From positions 215,932 to 279,931 of the forward strand of contig NZ_JARXVG010000010.1 of NCBI RefSeq assembly GCF_029892485.1: DNA of 64,000 nucleotides, given 5' to 3'. Positions 34,080 to 43,046 of this stretch are shown piece after piece. Both the position numbers and the translations under genes were made by a program. Source of the stretch: Variovorax boronicumulans. GTDB taxonomy: Bacteria; Pseudomonadota; Gammaproteobacteria; Burkholderiales; Burkholderiaceae_C. The notes below the pieces were generated by a model. It searched no databases. It worked only from the letters and a program-made list of their open reading frames with translations, and was not told the DNA's origin. Position 1 is the stretch's first letter. Every line of letters begins with the position of its first letter.

Positions 34080-35267
34080 ATGCTCATCGATTTCTTCTAC
34101 ACCCTGCGCTCAGCCAAGCTGCCGGTGTCCGTCAAGGAATACCTCACGCTGCTCGAAGCACTGCAGGCCGACGTGGTGGGGCCCAACTCCGACGGCGCCT
34201 ACGGCCTCGACGACTTCTACTACCTCTCGCGCACCGCGCTCGTGAAGGACGAGAAGCACTACGACAAATTCGACCGCGCCTTCGCCGCCTACTTCAAGGG
34301 CGTGGAGATGCTCACCGACTTCACCAAGGAAGTGCCGCTCGACTGGCTCAAGAAGACGCTGGAGCGCGAGTTCACCGCCGAAGAAAAAGCCAAGATCGAG
34401 AAGATGGGCTGGGACGAGCTCATGGACACGCTCAAGAAGCGCTTCGAGGAGCAGAAGGAGCGCCACGAGGGCGGCAGCAAATGGATCGGCACCGGCGGCA
34501 CCTCGCCCTTCGGCAACGGCGGCTACAACCCCCAGGGCATCCGCATCGGCGGCGCTGGCAAGAACAAGAGCGCCGTGAAGGTGTGGGACCAGCGCGCCTA
34601 CAAGGACTACGACGACAGCCAGGAGCTGGGCACGCGCAACATCAAGGTGGCGCTGCGGCGCCTGCGCAAGTTCGCGCGCGAAGGCCACGAGGAAGAGCTG
34701 GACTTGGACAACACCATCCAGTCGACCGCGGCCAATGCCGGCTACCTCGACATCAAGATGCGGCCCGAGCGCCACAACAACGTCAAGGTGCTGCTGCTGA
34801 TGGACGTGGGCGGCACGATGGACGAGCACATCCAGCGCGTCGAGGAGCTGTTCTCGGCCGTGAAGACCGAGTTCAAGCACCTGGAGTTCTATTACTTCCA
34901 CAACTGCGTCTACGACTTCATGTGGAAGAACAACAAGCGCCGCTTCTCCGAGAAGTTCGCGACCTGGGACATCCTGCGCAAGTACAACAAGGACTACAAG
35001 CTCATCTTCGTCGGCGACGCGACCATGAGCCCCTACGAGATCCTGCAGCCCGGCGGCAGCGTCGAATACAACAACGAGGAAGCCGGCGCCGAGTGGATCC
35101 AGCGCCTGACGCACACCTTCCCCAAGTTCGCGTGGATCAATCCCGAGCCCCAGGGCGTGTGGCAGTACCGGCAAAGCATCGCGGTGATGCAGCAGCTGAT
35201 GTCCAACCGCATGTACCCGCTCACGCTGCGCGGACTTGAAGACGCGATGCGCATGCTGTCCAAGTAG
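34080..35267 (+). CDS. CoxE-like von Willebrand factor A domain protein
   Basis: This 395-residue cytoplasmic protein has an N-terminal helical region and, after about residue 215, a VWA domain of the CoxE type. The metal-ion-dependent adhesion site starts as MDVGGTMDEH near residue 240, where classic MIDAS motifs have DxSxS; the Gly-Gly-Thr form is common in the CoxE branch. It is the expected partner of the MoxR ATPase upstream. GGAG precedes the ATG by eight bases. Confidence 0.88.
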   Translation: MLIDFFYTLRSAKLPVSVKEYLTLLEALQADVVGPNSDGAYGLDDFYYLSRTALVKDEKHYDKFDRAFAAYFKGVEMLTDFTKEVPLDWLKKTLEREFTAEEKAKIEKMGWDELMDTLKKRFEEQKERHEGGSKWIGTGGTSPFGNGGYNPQGIRIGGAGKNKSAVKVWDQRAYKDYDDSQELGTRNIKVALRRLRKFAREGHEEELDLDNTIQSTAANAGYLDIKMRPERHNNVKVLLLMDVGGTMDEHIQRVEELFSAVKTEFKHLEFYYFHNCVYDFMWKNNKRRFSEKFATWDILRKYNKDYKLIFVGDATMSPYEILQPGGSVEYNNEEAGAEWIQRLTHTFPKFAWINPEPQGVWQYRQSIAVMQQLMSNRMYPLTLRGLEDAMRMLSK

Positions 35268-35343
35268 CGCGCAGGCACAGCGACAGCGCCACCTGTATCC
35301 GGAAGCTTCAGAGACCGGCAGGTCTTGCTGTCAGAATTCGCCC

Positions 35344-37272
35344 ATGGTCAGGGTGGTTTCCGTTTTTTCGCCGGCGTGGTGGCCGGCTTTGCTTTTTTGT
35401 GGCGTCCTTCTTTTGCAAGGCTGCAGCTTGCTGCCGAAAAAAGAAAGCAGCGAAGGCAAGCCTGTCGCCGGCCTCGTGCGCAGCGGTGATGCCGACAGCA
35501 CCCCCGCCAAGGACGACAAGGACGAGAAAAAAGCCGACAAGCGCGACGCTTTCACCGTCGACGTGCGCGGGCCTGAAGCCGTTCGCGACTACCTCACGCT
35601 TCATCTGGAAATCCAGCGCTATCGCGAGCTCGACGACCTTGGCGCAACGGAAATCTCCCGCCTCATGGTCGCGGCCGAAGCCAATGCCCGCGAACTCCTC
35701 GGCACCCTCGGCTACTTCACCCCCACGCTGACGCTCGAACTCAATGAGACGCCCGGGAGCGCCAAGGCGCCGCGCGAGATCGTCATCACCGTCGCGCCCG
35801 GCGAGCCCACCAAGGTGAGCAACGTGCAGATCAGTTACGCCGGCGCCATTGCCGACGACACGGCCGCCGAAGCGCAGCGCGATTCGATCCGCACCGGCTG
35901 GGCCCTGCGCGCGGGCCTGCCCTTCACCCAGCAGGCCTGGGACGACGCCAAGACCACCGCGCTGCGCAGCCTCACGGCCAAGCGCTTCCCCACCGGCAAC
36001 ATCGAAGTGAGCCGCGCCGAAGTCGATGCCGACCGCAGCGAGGCGCGCCTGAGCGTCACCTACCAGTCGGGCCCCGCCTACAAGTTCGGCCCGCTCATGC
36101 TGCACGGCCTTCAGCGCTACGACCCCGACGGCGCGCGCCGCATCGCGCGCCTGCCCACCGGCACCGACTACGACCAGCAGAAGCTGCTCGACGCGCAGCA
36201 GCGCCTGGCCAGCAGCGGTTACTACGACTCGGTGTTCCTCACGCTCGACACGGAGAGCGGCAACCCGCTGGCCGCACCCGTCATCGCGCAACTGCGCGAA
36301 GCGCCGCTGCAGAAGGTGGTGCTGGGGGCAGGATTCACCACCGACAACGGCCCGCGCCTGTCCATCGACCACATCCACAACCAGGTCCCGCTGCTGGGCT
36401 GGCGGGCGGTCTCGCGGCTCTCGGCGGACAACGACGTCAAGTCGCTGGGCACCGAGTGGAACGCGATCCCCAACGACAACGGCTGGCGCTGGTTCACCGG
36501 CGCCGAGCTCAAGCGCGAGGAAGCGGGCAGCTACATCGTCGACAGCGGCCGGGTGCGCGGCGGGCGCAACAAATCGAGCGACCACATCGACCGCAGCTAC
36601 TTCCTGCAGTACGACTACGCACAGAACCGTGGCACCGATGCGCCGCCCTCGGCCTCGGCGGTCACCGCCAACTGGGGCTGGACCGGGCGCTATTTCGACA
36701 ACAACGCCGCGCCCACGCGCGGCTACGCGCTGGCGCTCGAACTCGGGGCGGGCTACACGCTCAGCGGGCAGCAGACGCCGTTCACCCGCACCTATGCGCG
36801 CTGGCTCGGCGTGGTGCCCCTCGGCTCGGCCGAAGACACCGAGACCCGTGCGCGCCGCAGCCGCCTGCAGCTGCGCCTGGAGGCCGGCGCGGTGTCGGCG
36901 AAGGACTCCGCCCAGATCCCGTCCACGCTGATGTTCCTGACCGGCGGCGACACCACCGTGCGCGGCTACAGCTACAAGCAGATCGGCACCGTGCGCGCCG
37001 ATGGCCAGACCGTCTCTGGCCGCTACCTCGGCGTGGCAAGCGTCGAATGGCAGCGGCCCTTCGTCTACAACAACAAGCTCACCGAATGGGAGAGCGTGGT
37101 GTTCGTCGATGCCGGCGCCGTGGCCGACAAGCCCGGCGAACTCAAGCCCAAGGTGGGCGTGGGCGTGGGCGCGCGCTGGCGCAGCCCGGTCGGGCCGGTG
37201 CAGGCCGATCTCGCCTACGGCGTGGACACGAAGAAATTCCGCCTGCACTTGCGCCTCGGTTTCACCTTCTGA
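35344..37272 (+). CDS. tamA: TamA-like outer-membrane assembly factor (Omp85 family)
   Basis: This 642-residue Omp85 protein has N-terminal POTRA repeats (about residues 60-310) and a C-terminal 16-strand barrel with the lid-lock-type motif VRGYSYK near residue 540 and the terminal LRLGFTF. TamA with TamB forms the TAM complex, which helps insert some outer-membrane proteins and move lipids. The N-terminus looks like a lipoprotein signal (LLLQGC near residue 27), unusual for TamA and worth noting. The ATG at 35344 is selected by this signal. tamB starts 14 bp after the stop. Confidence 0.92.
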   Translation: MVRVVSVFSPAWWPALLFCGVLLLQGCSLLPKKESSEGKPVAGLVRSGDADSTPAKDDKDEKKADKRDAFTVDVRGPEAVRDYLTLHLEIQRYRELDDLGATEISRLMVAAEANARELLGTLGYFTPTLTLELNETPGSAKAPREIVITVAPGEPTKVSNVQISYAGAIADDTAAEAQRDSIRTGWALRAGLPFTQQAWDDAKTTALRSLTAKRFPTGNIEVSRAEVDADRSEARLSVTYQSGPAYKFGPLMLHGLQRYDPDGARRIARLPTGTDYDQQKLLDAQQRLASSGYYDSVFLTLDTESGNPLAAPVIAQLREAPLQKVVLGAGFTTDNGPRLSIDHIHNQVPLLGWRAVSRLSADNDVKSLGTEWNAIPNDNGWRWFTGAELKREEAGSYIVDSGRVRGGRNKSSDHIDRSYFLQYDYAQNRGTDAPPSASAVTANWGWTGRYFDNNAAPTRGYALALELGAGYTLSGQQTPFTRTYARWLGVVPLGSAEDTETRARRSRLQLRLEAGAVSAKDSAQIPSTLMFLTGGDTTVRGYSYKQIGTVRADGQTVSGRYLGVASVEWQRPFVYNNKLTEWESVVFVDAGAVADKPGELKPKVGVGVGARWRSPVGPVQADLAYGVDTKKFRLHLRLGFTF

Positions 37273-37286
37273 CCCCGCAGCTTTCG

Positions 37287-40200
37287 ATGTCGAACGAAGA
37301 AGCCGTTCCCACCCCCGTGCCTTCCGCGCCCCTCGCGGTCAAACGCTCGCGCGCGCGCCGTGCGATGCGCGCGCTGGCGTGGACCGTCGCGGGCCTGTTC
37401 CTTGCCGTGCTGCTGCTCGGTGCGAGCGCATGGTGGTGGCTGGGCTCCGACAAGTCGCTCGCTTTCGCGCTGGCACAGGCAGCGCAGCGATTGCCCGCGG
37501 GCCAGACGCTCGAGAGCCGCGACGTGACCGGATCGCTGCGCACCGGCGGGCACATCGGCTGGCTCAAGTACCAGAGCGAGAGCATCGCCGTCGAGGTGAA
37601 CGACGCCACCATCGGTTGGCAGTTCGCGCCCCTCTTCCAGCGCAAGGTACAGCTCGGCGAGGTGCACGCGAAGCAGGTGTTGATCGAAAAGCGCGGCCCA
37701 GCGAACGAGGAGCCCGCCAAGCCGCTCGAACAGCTGGTGCTGCCGGTCGACGTGGACGTGCCCTTCCGCATCGACGAGGTGCGCTGGGCCGGGCCGCCCG
37801 TGCTGCAGGCGACGAACCTCACCGGCAGCTACGCTTACAAGAACGCCGAACACGCGCTCGAAGTGAAGGGCGTCGACATCGCCGACGGCCACTACAGCGC
37901 GCGCGTCAAGCTGCAGGGCCCCGCGCCGATGGCGATCGATGCGGCGCTCGACGGCCGCGTGAAGGCGCCGCTGGCCGAAGACCGCAACATCGACGTGATC
38001 GCACAGGCCACCGTGAAGGGCACGCTCGCCGGCACCGCGGCGCGATTGCAGGTCGCCGCCGAACTCAAGCCCGCCGAAGAAAACGCCGATGCACCGATGG
38101 AAGCGAAGCTGCAGGCGCAGATCGCGCCGTGGCTGCCGCAGCCGGTGATCGAGGCCAAGGCCGACCTGCGAAATGTCGATGCATCGAGCCTGTGGCCCGG
38201 CGCACCGGAGACGCAGCTCACCGGCACCGTCTCGGTCGAACCCGATGCGGATGCGGGGCCGTCCGCATGGAAGGCCTCGGCCGACATCCGCAACGCCCTG
38301 CCTGGTCCGTGGGACAAGGCGAAGCTGCCAGTCGAACAGGTACAGGGCCGTATCGGCTTCGACGGCACCCACTGGACCATCCCCGAAGCCACGGTGCGCG
38401 CCGGCGGCGGCCGCATCGACGCAGAAGGCCGCTGGAGCCCCGCGCCCGCGCCCTGGCAGATCCGCGCGACGGTGCGCAGCGTGCGGCCCGGCGCGCTGCA
38501 CAGCGAGCTGGCCGGCGCGCCCGTCAGCGGCCAGGTCACGGCGCAGCAGCGCGAAGACGCCATCACCTTCGATGCCGCGCTCAAGGCCGAAGGCGGCGCG
38601 GGCAGCAAGTCGCTCCCCGGCTTCGCGCTCGACCGCGCGCTGGCGCAGGGCCAGTGGAAAGACCAGGTGCTCGACCTGCGCACGCTGCGCATCGAAGCCC
38701 AGCGCGCGAGCGTCGACGGCAAGCTGCAGGTGCGCGTGGCCGAGCAGGCCGCGAGCGGCAAGCTGAACCTCGTGCTGCCCGGCGGCGGCGCGCAACTCGA
38801 AGGCCGCATCGCGCCGAACACGGGTGCAGGCGACATCAAGGCACGCATCGAAGATGCAGACGCGCTGCAGCGCTGGGTCGAAGGCCTGCCCGGTCTTTCG
38901 GGCGTGTTCGCGGGCGCAACGGCCAAGGGCTCGGCCCGGCTCGATGCGAGCTGGCAAGGCGGCTGGCAGACCATCCAGCGCCGGATCGAGAACGCGAATG
39001 CGCCTGCGCAGCGCGGCATTGCCGAGCCCACACTCAAGGCCGCGCTCACCGTGCCACGCCTGGACCTCAACCTGCCGGCCGCGCAGCCGGGCGGCACCGC
39101 CACCGCGGTGCAGTTGCGCGAGCTGCAGGCCGACCTCGCCGGCAGCCTCGCGCAGGCCGCGCTCACGCTGAAAGGCGAAGCCACCACCGGCACCCAGAAG
39201 ATCACGATCGACACCCGCGCCAGCGGCGGCATCGCCGGCACCAACCAGTGGCGCGCCGCCCTCGCCAGCCTGCGGCTGCAGGCACAGGACAGCGCCCGCC
39301 CCGGCAACCCGTGGATCGTGGAGCTGAGCCGCGAAGTCACCGCCACCATCCGCGCGGGCGGAAGCCCCGCCCGCCTGGACGTCGAAGCCTCCGCCGCCTC
39401 CGCCACGCTGCGCGGTCCCGTGCCCGGCACCGTGCGCATCGACTGGCAGCCGCTGCGCTTCAGCCAGAGCGGCGCGGCACCCAACAAGGTGTTCCGCGTG
39501 CAATCGAAGGGCCAGATGCAGGGCCTGCCGATGGCCTGGGCCGGCGCCTTCGGCGCGAGCTCCACGCTCAGCGACCTGGGCATCAGCGGCGACCTGATGT
39601 TCGACGGCGATTGGGACATCGACGCCGGCGACACGCTGCGCGCCAAGGCCCGCATCGCGCGCCAGAGCGGCGACATCCGCGTGCTGGCCGGCGAGGCCGC
39701 GCTGGTCACCCGCATCACCAGCACCGGGACCGGCACCGCGAGCGAGCGCACGATGAATTCCGCCTCCGCGGGCGGTGCGGAAGCCCCCAGCACACCGGCA
39801 GGCCTGCGCCAGGCCGAACTGCGGCTCGATGCCGAAGGCGACGCGGTGCGCGCCACCCTCGCCTGGGACAGCGAACGCGCCGGCAAGATCAACGCCGACG
39901 TCGGCACGCGCGTGACGCAGCGCGCCGGCGGCTGGCAGTGGGCGCCCGATGCGCCGCTGGCCGGCAGCATCAAGGCCGCGCTGCCCAACCTGGGCGTGTG
40001 GTCGATGCTCGCGCCGCCGGGTTGGCGCATCGCCGGCACGCTGGACGCCAACGCCGCGCTCTCGGGCAACCGCGCCGCGCCGCGCTGGAACGGCACGCTG
40101 GGCGCCGACAAGCTCGCGCTGCGCGCGCCGGTCGAAGGGCTGGACCTGCGCGACGGGCGCCTGCGCGCCACACTGACCGGCGAGCGCGTCGAGATCAACG

Positions 40201-41366
40201 AGTTCTCCCTCAAGGGCGGCACCGGCAGCTCGGCGCGCATCGGCGGCCAGAGCGGCAACCGCAGCACCGCGGCGAGCGAGGCGAACAACGACGGCGGATC
40301 GCTCACCGCGCGCGGCGACATGAGCTGGGGAAGCGCACCGGGCACCTCCACGCCGAGCATCCGCATGGCCCTGCAAGGCGAGTTGCGCGCGCTGCGCGTG
40401 CTGGTGCGCACCGACCGGCAGGTCACGCTCTCGGGCGACCTGCAGGCGCGCCTGGACAACGGCCAGTTCACCGTGCGCGGCAAGCTCAGGACCGACCGCG
40501 CCGTCATCATCCTGCCCGACGAAACGGCGCCCAGCCTGGGCAGCGACGTGGTCGTGCGCTCCGCCGCCAGGGACCGCGAGGCGGCCGAAGCCGCCAAGGC
40601 CGAATCGGCACGCGTCGATGCGCAGGCCGCCAAGCCGCAGACCGCGAAGCCGCCCGACATCGTCGTCAACTTCGACCTGGGCGACGACTTCGCGGTGCAG
40701 GGTCGCGGCATCACGACGCGGCTCGAAGGCGAGCTGGAGATCCGCAGCACCAAGCTCAATGCGCCGCCGCGCATCACCGGCGAAGTGAAGACCGTGAAGG
40801 GCCAGTACCGCGCCTACGGCCAGCAGCTGGACGTTGAAACCGGCGTGGCGCGCTTCAACGGCCCCTTCGACAACCCGCAGCTGGACATCCTCGCGATCCG
40901 CCCGAACATCTCGCAGCGCGCGGGCGTGCAGATCTCGGGCAGCGCGCAGTCGCCGCGCGTGAAGCTCTACTCCGAGCCGGCGCTCTCCGATGCGGAGACG
41001 CTGTCGTGGGTGATCCTCGGCCGCGCCTCGGCCACCAGCGGCGGCGAATCGGCGCTGCTGCAGCAGGCCGCGCTGGCGGTGCTGGGCAAGATCGGCAAGG
41101 GCGGCAGCGGCGGCAGCCTCGCGAGCCGCTTCGGGCTCGATGAGCTCGGCTTCAAGGGCCCGGGCAGCGGGGGCGACCTGCGCGAGTCGGCGGTGACGCT
41201 GGGCAAGCGGCTGTCGAAGGATTTCTACATCACCTACGAGCGCAGCCTGGGCGGCACCTTCGGCACGATCTTCATCTTCTACGACCTCACGCAGCGCCTC
41301 ACGCTGCGCGGACAGGCCGGCCAGAAAAGCGGGCTCGACCTGATCTACACGGTGAAGTACGACTGA
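37287..41366 (+). CDS. tamB: TamB, inner-membrane-anchored AsmA-like protein
   Basis: This is a 1359-residue protein with one N-terminal transmembrane helix (about 30-55) and a very long beta-rich periplasmic body. The C-terminal TamB/DUF490 domain includes TVKGQYRAYGQQLDVETGVARFNGPFDNP-like strands and the ending FIFYDLTQRLTLRGQAG. It spans the periplasm and works with TamA; AsmA-like proteins conduct lipids between membranes. It forms an operon with tamA. Long open frames on the other strand through this gene are composition artefacts. Confidence 0.94.
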   Translation: MSNEEAVPTPVPSAPLAVKRSRARRAMRALAWTVAGLFLAVLLLGASAWWWLGSDKSLAFALAQAAQRLPAGQTLESRDVTGSLRTGGHIGWLKYQSESIAVEVNDATIGWQFAPLFQRKVQLGEVHAKQVLIEKRGPANEEPAKPLEQLVLPVDVDVPFRIDEVRWAGPPVLQATNLTGSYAYKNAEHALEVKGVDIADGHYSARVKLQGPAPMAIDAALDGRVKAPLAEDRNIDVIAQATVKGTLAGTAARLQVAAELKPAEENADAPMEAKLQAQIAPWLPQPVIEAKADLRNVDASSLWPGAPETQLTGTVSVEPDADAGPSAWKASADIRNALPGPWDKAKLPVEQVQGRIGFDGTHWTIPEATVRAGGGRIDAEGRWSPAPAPWQIRATVRSVRPGALHSELAGAPVSGQVTAQQREDAITFDAALKAEGGAGSKSLPGFALDRALAQGQWKDQVLDLRTLRIEAQRASVDGKLQVRVAEQAASGKLNLVLPGGGAQLEGRIAPNTGAGDIKARIEDADALQRWVEGLPGLSGVFAGATAKGSARLDASWQGGWQTIQRRIENANAPAQRGIAEPTLKAALTVPRLDLNLPAAQPGGTATAVQLRELQADLAGSLAQAALTLKGEATTGTQKITIDTRASGGIAGTNQWRAALASLRLQAQDSARPGNPWIVELSREVTATIRAGGSPARLDVEASAASATLRGPVPGTVRIDWQPLRFSQSGAAPNKVFRVQSKGQMQGLPMAWAGAFGASSTLSDLGISGDLMFDGDWDIDAGDTLRAKARIARQSGDIRVLAGEAALVTRITSTGTGTASERTMNSASAGGAEAPSTPAGLRQAELRLDAEGDAVRATLAWDSERAGKINADVGTRVTQRAGGWQWAPDAPLAGSIKAALPNLGVWSMLAPPGWRIAGTLDANAALSGNRAAPRWNGTLGADKLALRAPVEGLDLRDGRLRATLTGERVEINEFSLKGGTGSSARIGGQSGNRSTAASEANNDGGSLTARGDMSWGSAPGTSTPSIRMALQGELRALRVLVRTDRQVTLSGDLQARLDNGQFTVRGKLRTDRAVIILPDETAPSLGSDVVVRSAARDREAAEAAKAESARVDAQAAKPQTAKPPDIVVNFDLGDDFAVQGRGITTRLEGELEIRSTKLNAPPRITGEVKTVKGQYRAYGQQLDVETGVARFNGPFDNPQLDILAIRPNISQRAGVQISGSAQSPRVKLYSEPALSDAETLSWVILGRASATSGGESALLQQAALAVLGKIGKGGSGGSLASRFGLDELGFKGPGSGGDLRESAVTLGKRLSKDFYITYERSLGGTFGTIFIFYDLTQRLTLRGQAGQKSGLDLIYTVKYD

Positions 41367-41459
41367 GCCCGAACGGAGTTCCAAAAGCAAGGGACTTCGA
41401 TCTTGACCCGGCCGAATGCGGAGTTAACAATTCATCGACGCCTTCACCGAGGAGCGACG

Positions 41460-41777
41460 ATGAAAAACGATGGAGACAAGGGCCGCCACAGCCCGGTGCA
41501 CGACCGCCAGATGCACGACATGCCGACGTCCTCGCGGATCGCGCTCGTGCGCAGCGTGCTGCATGTGGTGATCGCGGCCGTGGCGCTCCTGGCAATCGCC
41601 ACGTCGATCCCGCACTGGGGCGGCGACAACTTTCCCGTGCTGAGCTTGGTGATCTACGTCGCGGGCATGGTGTTCATCGCGATGCCGCTGTGCCTGTGCT
41701 ACGAGGCGCTGCTCAAGTCGTACAGCGAGCAGCAACAGCAGCGCCAGCAGATGAGCCGCACGTCTGCCGCCGTCTGA
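41460..41777 (+). CDS. Small two-helix membrane protein, unknown
   Basis: This 105-residue protein has a polar His-rich N-terminus, two hydrophobic helices (about 34-52 and 60-82) and a Gln-rich C-terminal tail. A strong AGGAG lies seven bases before the ATG. I recognise no family. It is 93 bp after tamB on the same strand and convergent with fdsD. Confidence 0.68.
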   Translation: MKNDGDKGRHSPVHDRQMHDMPTSSRIALVRSVLHVVIAAVALLAIATSIPHWGGDNFPVLSLVIYVAGMVFIAMPLCLCYEALLKSYSEQQQQRQQMSRTSAAV

Positions 41778-41800
41778 CCCTCGCGTCGCGTGAACAGGCC

Positions 41801-42109
41801 CTAGCCCGCGTCGCCGCCGCCCTGCGGAAACTGCTCCTTCCTGTCGGCAGGCTCGGGCGCCCCGCCCGGCAGCAGGTTCGCGCGGTGGCTGCGCACCGCC
41901 GACGCCACGATCGGCATCAGGTGCGTCGCGCCGCCCGCCTCGAGCGCGCGGATCAGCTGCAGCCGCATGCTCGGCGCCCAGAACGACTTCAGGTGCGCCG
42001 CGATCGCGTCCGTCGCCATGGTCGCGTTGTCGGGCGACTGGGCCTGGAAGAAGCTGCCGATCTGGTTGGCCATCTTGACCAGTTGCGCCGTCGGATCGTG
42101 GTCGTGCAT
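41801..42109 (-). CDS. fdsD: Formate dehydrogenase delta subunit
   Basis: This 102-residue FdsD-type protein has the family start LVKMANQIGSFFQAQ and the IAAHLKSFWAPSMR segment. FdsD is a small subunit required for active molybdenum formate dehydrogenase in Cupriavidus and Rhodobacter. It is the last gene of the fdsGBACD operon, 39 bp after fdsC. Only family recognition and position support the call, but both are specific. Confidence 0.9.
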   Translation of the reverse strand: MHDHDPTAQLVKMANQIGSFFQAQSPDNATMATDAIAAHLKSFWAPSMRLQLIRALEAGGATHLMPIVASAVRSHRANLLPGGAPEPADRKEQFPQGGGDAG

Positions 42110-42148
42110 GCACTGCCTTTGAAGAGATGAAGTTGCCGGTCGCTCGCG

Positions 42149-43027
42149 TCAATGCGCGCGGCTTCCGGTCGATGTGAAATCCCGACCGGCCGTCGTCACG
42201 CGCTCCGGGTGGCTGTAGACCGACAGGTCGTCCTTGCGCGCGAAGCCAACCAGCGTGAGCCGTGCGCGTTCCGCCGTGGCGACCGCGAACGAAGTCGGCG
42301 CCGATACAGCGGCCAGCAGCGGCACCCCCGCCATCGCGGTCTTCTGCACCATCTCGAAACTGGCGCGGCTGGTGACGGCGATGAAGCCGGCCGACGCATC
42401 GACGTCGTTGCTCGCGAGCGCGCCGATCAGCTTGTCGAGCGCGTTGTGGCGGCCCACGTCCTCGCGCAGCCACATCACCTCGCCCACGGCCGAACACCAT
42501 GCCGCCGCGTGCACCGCGCCGGTGGCCTGCTGCAGCGTCTGCAGCGACTGGAACTGCGACATCGCACGCGCGATGGCCTGGCGATCCAGCGCCACGGCGT
42601 CGCCGAGCACGGGCAGTTCGCGCGACACATGCGCCAGGCTCTCGGTGCCGCACAGGCCGCAGCCGGTGCGGCCCGCGATCGTGCGGCGCCGCTGCTTCAA
42701 GCGCGTGAACGCGGCGCTCGACACCTGCAGCCGCACCGTGATGCCCAGGTCCGAAGGTGCGATCTCCACTGAATAGAGTTCGTGCGGCGCATCGAGGATG
42801 CCTTCGCTCAGCGAGAAGCCGAGCGCGAAGTCTTCCAGGTCCAGCGGCGTCGCGAGCATCACCGCATGCGAGATGCCGTTGAACTCCAGCGCCACGGGCA
42901 CTTCCTCGGCTACCCAGTCCTGCACCGCGTAGGCCTCGCCGCCGCGCACGCCGTGCACGGGCAGCAGCAGCGCGCCTTCGCAGAAGGTGTCGGCGCCTTC
43001 GGCGGCCGGCAGGGTAGCGATGTTCAT
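42149..43027 (-). CDS. fdhD: FdhD/FdsC sulfurtransferase for formate dehydrogenase
   Basis: This 292-residue cytoplasmic accessory protein is needed to sulfurate the molybdenum cofactor of formate dehydrogenase. It shows the CGLC catalytic cysteine pair in GRTGCGLCG near residue 122 and the VGRHNALDKLIG segment typical of FdhD. In Fds operons the same gene is often called fdsC. It starts 19 bp after fdsA. Confidence 0.94.
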   Translation of the reverse strand: MNIATLPAAEGADTFCEGALLLPVHGVRGGEAYAVQDWVAEEVPVALEFNGISHAVMLATPLDLEDFALGFSLSEGILDAPHELYSVEIAPSDLGITVRLQVSSAAFTRLKQRRRTIAGRTGCGLCGTESLAHVSRELPVLGDAVALDRQAIARAMSQFQSLQTLQQATGAVHAAAWCSAVGEVMWLREDVGRHNALDKLIGALASNDVDASAGFIAVTSRASFEMVQKTAMAGVPLLAAVSAPTSFAVATAERARLTLVGFARKDDLSVYSHPERVTTAGRDFTSTGSRAH

Positions 43028-43046
43028 GCGCGTTCCTGTCTGCTGT

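Noticed and set aside
37215..41390. 1391-residue open frame on the minus strand
   Set aside because: It is antisense to tamB, rich in Arg/Ala/Gly/His with no domain pattern, and has no ribosome-binding site. It is an effect of GC-rich third positions.
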